From an archaeon (GTDB lineage Archaea > Asgardarchaeota > Heimdallarchaeia > Hodarchaeales > S146-22), in NCBI GenBank assembly GCA_024276395.1, contig JAJRXH010000700.1, forward strand, positions 1-8,152: DNA of 8,152 nt. Direction: 5' to 3'. The notes under the pieces are model-generated. The model was not told the DNA's origin. It saw only the letters and a program-made list of their open reading frames with translations, and did no database searches. This document shows positions 5,653 to 8,152 of this stretch, piece by piece; position 1 is the first letter of the stretch; each line of letters opens with the position of its first letter. A program made the position numbers and the translations under genes.

Positions 5653-5748
5653 ATGATGGCCAATAACTCACCTATAAAAACGTTATTACAACAAATACTA
5701 ATCTCAACGACAATGAGGGACATCCTAATGAAAGAAAACGTTAGATGA
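5653..5748 (+). CDS. Possible small gene with an apparent frameshift
   Basis: A 31-codon frame (MMANNSPIKTLL... to ...MRDILMKENVR) starts 33 bp after a good TATA box and ends in TGA. Just before that stop, in the A-rich stretch 5729-5738, the register one base later becomes open. It reads on as TLDEILVLKRLAKKELM and continues to TAG at 5861-5863. Dropping one base in the A-rich stretch would give a single protein of about 68 residues, rich in helix-forming residues and ending inside the 3' end of the convergent solenoid gene. No Shine-Dalgarno sequence precedes the ATG, as expected for a nearly leaderless message. The options are a true 31-residue peptide, a small gene broken by an indel, an assembly error, or chance. 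No family is recognised. Confidence 0.3.
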   Translation: MMANNSPIKTLLQQILISTTMRDILMKENVR

Positions 5749-5773
5749 AATTCTCGTGTTGAAGCGTTTGGCC

Positions 5774-5801
5774 AAAAAAGAACTCATGATAACAAATTAT
5801 C
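5774..5801 (-). terminator. Hairpin plus T-run terminator of the solenoid gene
   Basis: On the minus strand GATAA-TTTG-TTATC (complement of 5788-5801) forms a small 5-bp stem. After eight bases comes a run of six T (complement of 5774-5779). This lies about 25-50 bp beyond the stop of the solenoid gene. Confidence 0.4.
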
Positions 5802-5824
5802 CACGCTCACTTATCAAATCCATA

Positions 5825-7363
5825 CTAACTTTTGGTTGCATTATCAGGAAGCCTAGTTCCTAGACCTATCTGCGAAAAAGCTTGATACAATTGCAGCAAA
5901 GCTTCTTCACGAGAATCTTTCATCCATTGCAATAAACCAAAGTAAAATTCATCATTTTTAAACCAATCTTCAGCTGATGAAGGAGGGAGATCATAAGGAA
6001 GATGCAAATACAATGCAGATCCTAATCCTAAAAGTAATCCGGTCAATCCAGAGAGATCCAATGAATTGATCATGGTTTCTAGCTCAGTTTTCAATCCTTG
6101 AAGATCACGAGATATGCTTCTCAAAATGACGTAAGACATGGCTAAATCTTGTCTGCTATGGCTACTTCCCGCCTTTGACCGTAGCTGATCTTTCACGCGC
6201 TGGAGAGTCTGTTCTGAAACCAATTTCGGATCTCTCGTGGAAAGCATTATTGAAACCAGACGGTTCATTGCCAGAGTCTGCACGGAACTCATGTGATGAC
6301 TTTCTAGCACCTTTTGAAAGAAGTCCGCCATTTCTTTCATCAGTTGACGATCACTTGAATTAGACCATTCAAGATAAAAACTGCCAAGAAGTGCTGATTT
6401 CCAGAAATCAACATAATTTAAATCGAAAACAGAGTCATACCAATCAGTTAGGGAAGTTTTCTCATCACGGGATGCCAGTAAATCGCGAAGATCACGATAA
6501 ATCTCATTTTCTGAACTTTTCAAGAAAGCTAATAGTGATGGAGGCACGTTCTTAGGATATAACTTGAAAAACAAGTTGAAATAGCTGTAGATGACACCAT
6601 TCACCACTTGCATCGTGGATGCATTCACCATCGCCTCTAAAACATTTTTCCGCAAGGATGTGGACTCTACCCAAGGTACAATAGATGACAATCCTAATGA
6701 AGCCATCGAACGGACATGTCGACGCTTGGAATTTAATAAATCTAACTGAGCCACAAGTACCGGTTCTAAGATTCCAGAACCTAATGATGCTAAAGTAAGA
6801 GCCTGAGTGGCTGCTATTTGCACGCTTTCTTTCTTTGTAGCCGTGACTAGGATCTTGTACTGACCAATAATTTCCCGTTGCACCACATCTGCACATTCTG
6901 GCGTTATTAATGATAATCCCAAGAGTTGTCCTTGTAATTTATTTTCATCTGACTGCGTGAGAATGGACTGAAGAATACCTCGTATTTTCTTCAAGTTCCT
7001 AAGATCTTTCTTCCCCCATAACTCTGCTATCTGGTAAAACATGGCTGCATGCTGCGTAAAACGACGCAACTTACTCTTAGATAATTTTTTGAGTGTTTTT
7101 TTCATATCTTTCGGGAAATGATGAAATCCTGAAAGGAAGATCCCTAATAAATAGATGGAATGATCTGGGCGCGGATCATTTTGAAGCTGCCTCAACACAT
7201 GCTTATAAGCTTCCCTTCGTGTTTTCTTTGACAAGTCAAGAGAGCACGCTAACATTGCTTCCGCAAAACCTATTGCCTGACGTAATTTGTGATCCCTAGA
7301 TCCAGCATAATCATCCCATTGTTGCTTGAATTCTAAAAAAAATCGATCCATGTTGTCACCCAT
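5825..7363 (-). CDS. Alpha-solenoid (HEAT/ARM-like) protein of unknown role
   Basis: A 512-residue, almost wholly helical soluble protein with no recognised enzyme domain, signal peptide or membrane helix. Paired helices with Leu/Ala packing, small residues at turns and repeated hydrophobic pairs suggest HEAT or ARM repeats. They are clearest around residues 181-250, with QIAATQALTLASLG, then HVRSMASLGLSSIVPWV, then RKNVLEAMVNAS, each about 30-40 residues apart. The N-terminal part (85-130) is strongly basic (KKTLKKLSKSKLRR). Such solenoids usually act as protein-binding scaffolds; the partner is unknown. Two starts compete. ATG at 7363 is about 23 bp from the centre of a TATA-like box and could be leaderless. 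ATG at 7351 has GGGTGA at 4 nt spacing. The longer form is given. It lies 369 bp downstream of the Roadblock gene on the same strand, probably as its own transcript. Confidence 0.75.
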   Translation of the reverse strand: MGDNMDRFFLEFKQQWDDYAGSRDHKLRQAIGFAEAMLACSLDLSKKTRREAYKHVLRQLQNDPRPDHSIYLLGIFLSGFHHFPKDMKKTLKKLSKSKLRRFTQHAAMFYQIAELWGKKDLRNLKKIRGILQSILTQSDENKLQGQLLGLSLITPECADVVQREIIGQYKILVTATKKESVQIAATQALTLASLGSGILEPVLVAQLDLLNSKRRHVRSMASLGLSSIVPWVESTSLRKNVLEAMVNASTMQVVNGVIYSYFNLFFKLYPKNVPPSLLAFLKSSENEIYRDLRDLLASRDEKTSLTDWYDSVFDLNYVDFWKSALLGSFYLEWSNSSDRQLMKEMADFFQKVLESHHMSSVQTLAMNRLVSIMLSTRDPKLVSEQTLQRVKDQLRSKAGSSHSRQDLAMSYVILRSISRDLQGLKTELETMINSLDLSGLTGLLLGLGSALYLHLPYDLPPSSAEDWFKNDEFYFGLLQWMKDSREEALLQLYQAFSQIGLGTRLPDNATKS

Positions 7364-7380
7364 TTACATCGCATCCCATC

Positions 7381-7391
7381 TTATTTTAAAC
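7381..7391 (-). promoter_or_regulatory. TATA-like box for the solenoid gene
   Basis: Minus-strand GTTTAAAATAA is centred about 23 bp before the ATG at 7363. Transcription would start at or beside that ATG, which implies a leaderless message or a leader of about 9 nt if ATG at 7351 is used. Confidence 0.45.
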
Positions 7392-7458
7392 TTTAATCTG
7401 ATAATGGATCCCATTTGATCCATATCTCGTGTCTTATTTCTTAATGCTCCAGATAGAT

Positions 7459-7487
7459 TAAAAGCAATTAGACTAAAAGTAATTAGA
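7459..7487. repeat. Direct repeat TAAAAG(C/T)AATTAGA, 15-bp period
   Basis: TAAAAGCAATTAGA (7459-7472) and TAAAAGTAATTAGA (7474-7487) differ at one of 14 positions and are separated by one C. They lie about 75-100 bp upstream of the solenoid gene's TATA-like box, where an activator site could be, but the low complexity makes chance or slippage possible. Confidence 0.55.
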
Positions 7488-7650
7488 GTAGTTCAACTAA
7501 ACTAGTTACTGTATTGATTTGATAAATTTGGAAATAATGATCAGGAAATACCAAATACACCAGCTTCTTCTGTTCATAGCATTTTCTTTAGACAACAACA
7601 TCTCTTGCGTCTCATCATCTCTTGCCAGAAATACCACGCAAGAAACGCGG

Positions 7651-7686
7651 ATGAAAGGAAAAGGAAGGGAAAAACAAATTTTATCG
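7651..7686 (-). terminator. Pyrimidine-rich transcript end after the Roadblock gene
   Basis: About 50-80 bp after the stop, the minus strand becomes strongly T/C-rich, including TTTGTTTTTCCC and then TTCCTTTTCCTTTC. This is compatible with hairpin-free archaeal termination. Confidence 0.4.
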
Positions 7687-7732
7687 AGGTAATCGCTGCC
7701 CATTGATGAAATCTTTACGATTCTTTTACCTT

Positions 7733-8152
7733 TCAATCCGAAAATTGACTAATTAATTCATCGATGAGATCTTCAATTCGCTCTCCTCGTCTTTCTTCCT
7801 TGAAAATACCAGGTACCAACTGTGCATGTTTTCGTAACACTAATGTTGCCAGACCGAGTGAATACACTTCACGGGAAACACCGATCAAGATAAACTCACC
7901 AGCATGGCTGAGGATGGTATAACCATCTTCACCTCTAATGATTACTTCTAACAACTTCCCAGTTTGCATCTTATCAGAGACCATCTCTCCAACATGAGCA
8001 ATGGCTGCAGCCAAGGCTGAAAAAGTCTCCTTATTTGCTTCAACCTCACTAAAAAAAGCTACATTCAAGCCTTGTCGCGTTACGAGCGCAAGCGTTTCTA
8101 AATCTGTATATTTCACGATTTCTTTCAACAACCGCAAGAGACGATTTTGTTG
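7733..8152 (-). CDS. Roadblock/LC7-domain protein, 5' end cut by the window
   Basis: A single-domain Roadblock/LC7 protein (PF03259), the dimeric alpha-beta fold of MglB, dynein light chain and Asgard GTPase regulators. Seen in order: a first helix (RLLKEIVKYTD); strand and turn LALVTRQGLNVAFFS, where family members have A-L-V-S-x-D-G-L; a long middle helix (FSALAAAIAHVGEMVSDKM); strands KLLEVIIRGEDGYTILSHAGEFILIGVS; a final helix LGLATLVLRKHA. A charged tail (KEERRGERIEDLIDELISQFSD) may form another helix. The frame stays open to the right edge (QQNRLL just before TTG at 8137), so the TTG is probably internal and the true start lies beyond 8152. Relatives bind and regulate small Ras/Rab-like GTPases, or dimerise as scaffolds. 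No GTPase is in this window. It is probably cytoplasmic. Confidence 0.85.
   Translation of the reverse strand, partial: QQNRLLRLLKEIVKYTDLETLALVTRQGLNVAFFSEVEANKETFSALAAAIAHVGEMVSDKMQTGKLLEVIIRGEDGYTILSHAGEFILIGVSREVYSLGLATLVLRKHAQLVPGIFKEERRGERIEDLIDELISQFSD

Larger units (their letters stand above)
5369..5824. other. 456-bp gap between two minus-strand genes
   Basis: This stretch carries the GGGP synthase leader and promoter (5369-5490), about 120 bp with no clear signal apart from a palindromic CTTATAAG (5559-5566), then the TATA box and small doubtful ORF on the plus strand, and finally the terminator of the solenoid gene. I see no RNA gene in it. Confidence 0.5.
7364..7732. other. 369-bp intergenic region: promoter, direct repeat, terminator
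   Basis: No supported gene lies here. A 76-codon minus-strand frame (7506-7736) begins at a TTG overlapping the Roadblock stop and has an unconvincing, Cys/Phe/Trp-rich composition. The region holds the solenoid promoter, a 14-bp direct repeat (7459-7487) and the T-rich end of the Roadblock transcript. Nothing RNA-like is seen. Confidence 0.5.

Noticed and set aside
7506..7736. Minus-strand 76-codon frame after the Roadblock gene
   Set aside because: TTG start overlapping the previous stop, odd composition, and the transcript's T-rich end lies inside it.
8135..8137. TTG as the true start of the Roadblock gene
   Set aside because: The frame stays open to the window edge with residues that fit the first helix, so the start is probably outside.
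1..8152. tRNA, rRNA, CRISPR array, insertion sequence or origin
   Set aside because: No T-loop/CCA pattern, no spaced repeat array, no transposase and no terminal inverted repeats were seen on reading both strands.

Overview
The window looks archaeal, most likely from an Asgard-type lineage (AT-rich by eye). The clearest evidence is a geranylgeranylglyceryl phosphate (GGGP) synthase, the entry enzyme of archaeal ether lipids. Supporting evidence is TATA-box promoters placed about 25-45 bp before starts, GGAGG/GGTGA ribosome binding sites, T-rich ends without strong hairpins, a small archaeal winged-helix protein and a Roadblock/LC7 protein. Roadblock proteins abound in Asgard archaea but also occur elsewhere, so the lineage is an inference. 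I see no mobile element, CRISPR array, tRNA or rRNA.

Left part (1-2772): two bactofilin-like, polymer-forming beta-helix proteins are transcribed divergently from a 178-bp region with a TATA-like box for each direction. The leftward one (591-1787) is built on a 'GG' ladder and is followed by a one-domain winged-helix protein (254-532). After that gene's TGA, a 71-codon frame with a hydrophobic segment stays open in the same register (35-250). The rightward one (1966-2772) is built on an 'NGP' ladder with 17-18-residue steps. The two share a similar C-terminal section and are probably old paralogues.

Middle (2773-4597): after a 320-bp gap comes an eight-helix membrane protein (3093-3950) that is an internal tandem duplication of a four-helix unit. 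A weak small ORF overlaps its end (3922-4185), and a 412-bp stretch without a supported gene follows.

Right part (4598-8152): GGGP synthase (4598-5368, minus) has an upstream region with a 16-bp direct repeat and an inverted repeat around its TATA-like box. Next on the plus strand is a possible small gene with a well-placed TATA box and an apparent frameshift (5653-5748, continuing in another frame to 5863). A 512-residue alpha-solenoid (HEAT/ARM-like) protein of unknown role (5825-7363, minus) and a Roadblock/LC7 protein cut by the right edge (7733-8152, minus) complete the window.

Working picture: the two beta-helix proteins suggest a cytoskeletal or scaffold module, possibly with local control by the winged-helix protein. 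The solenoid and Roadblock proteins fit a scaffold/small-GTPase theme. The lipid enzyme and the duplicated membrane protein are separate transcription units. None of these functional links is proven by the sequence.
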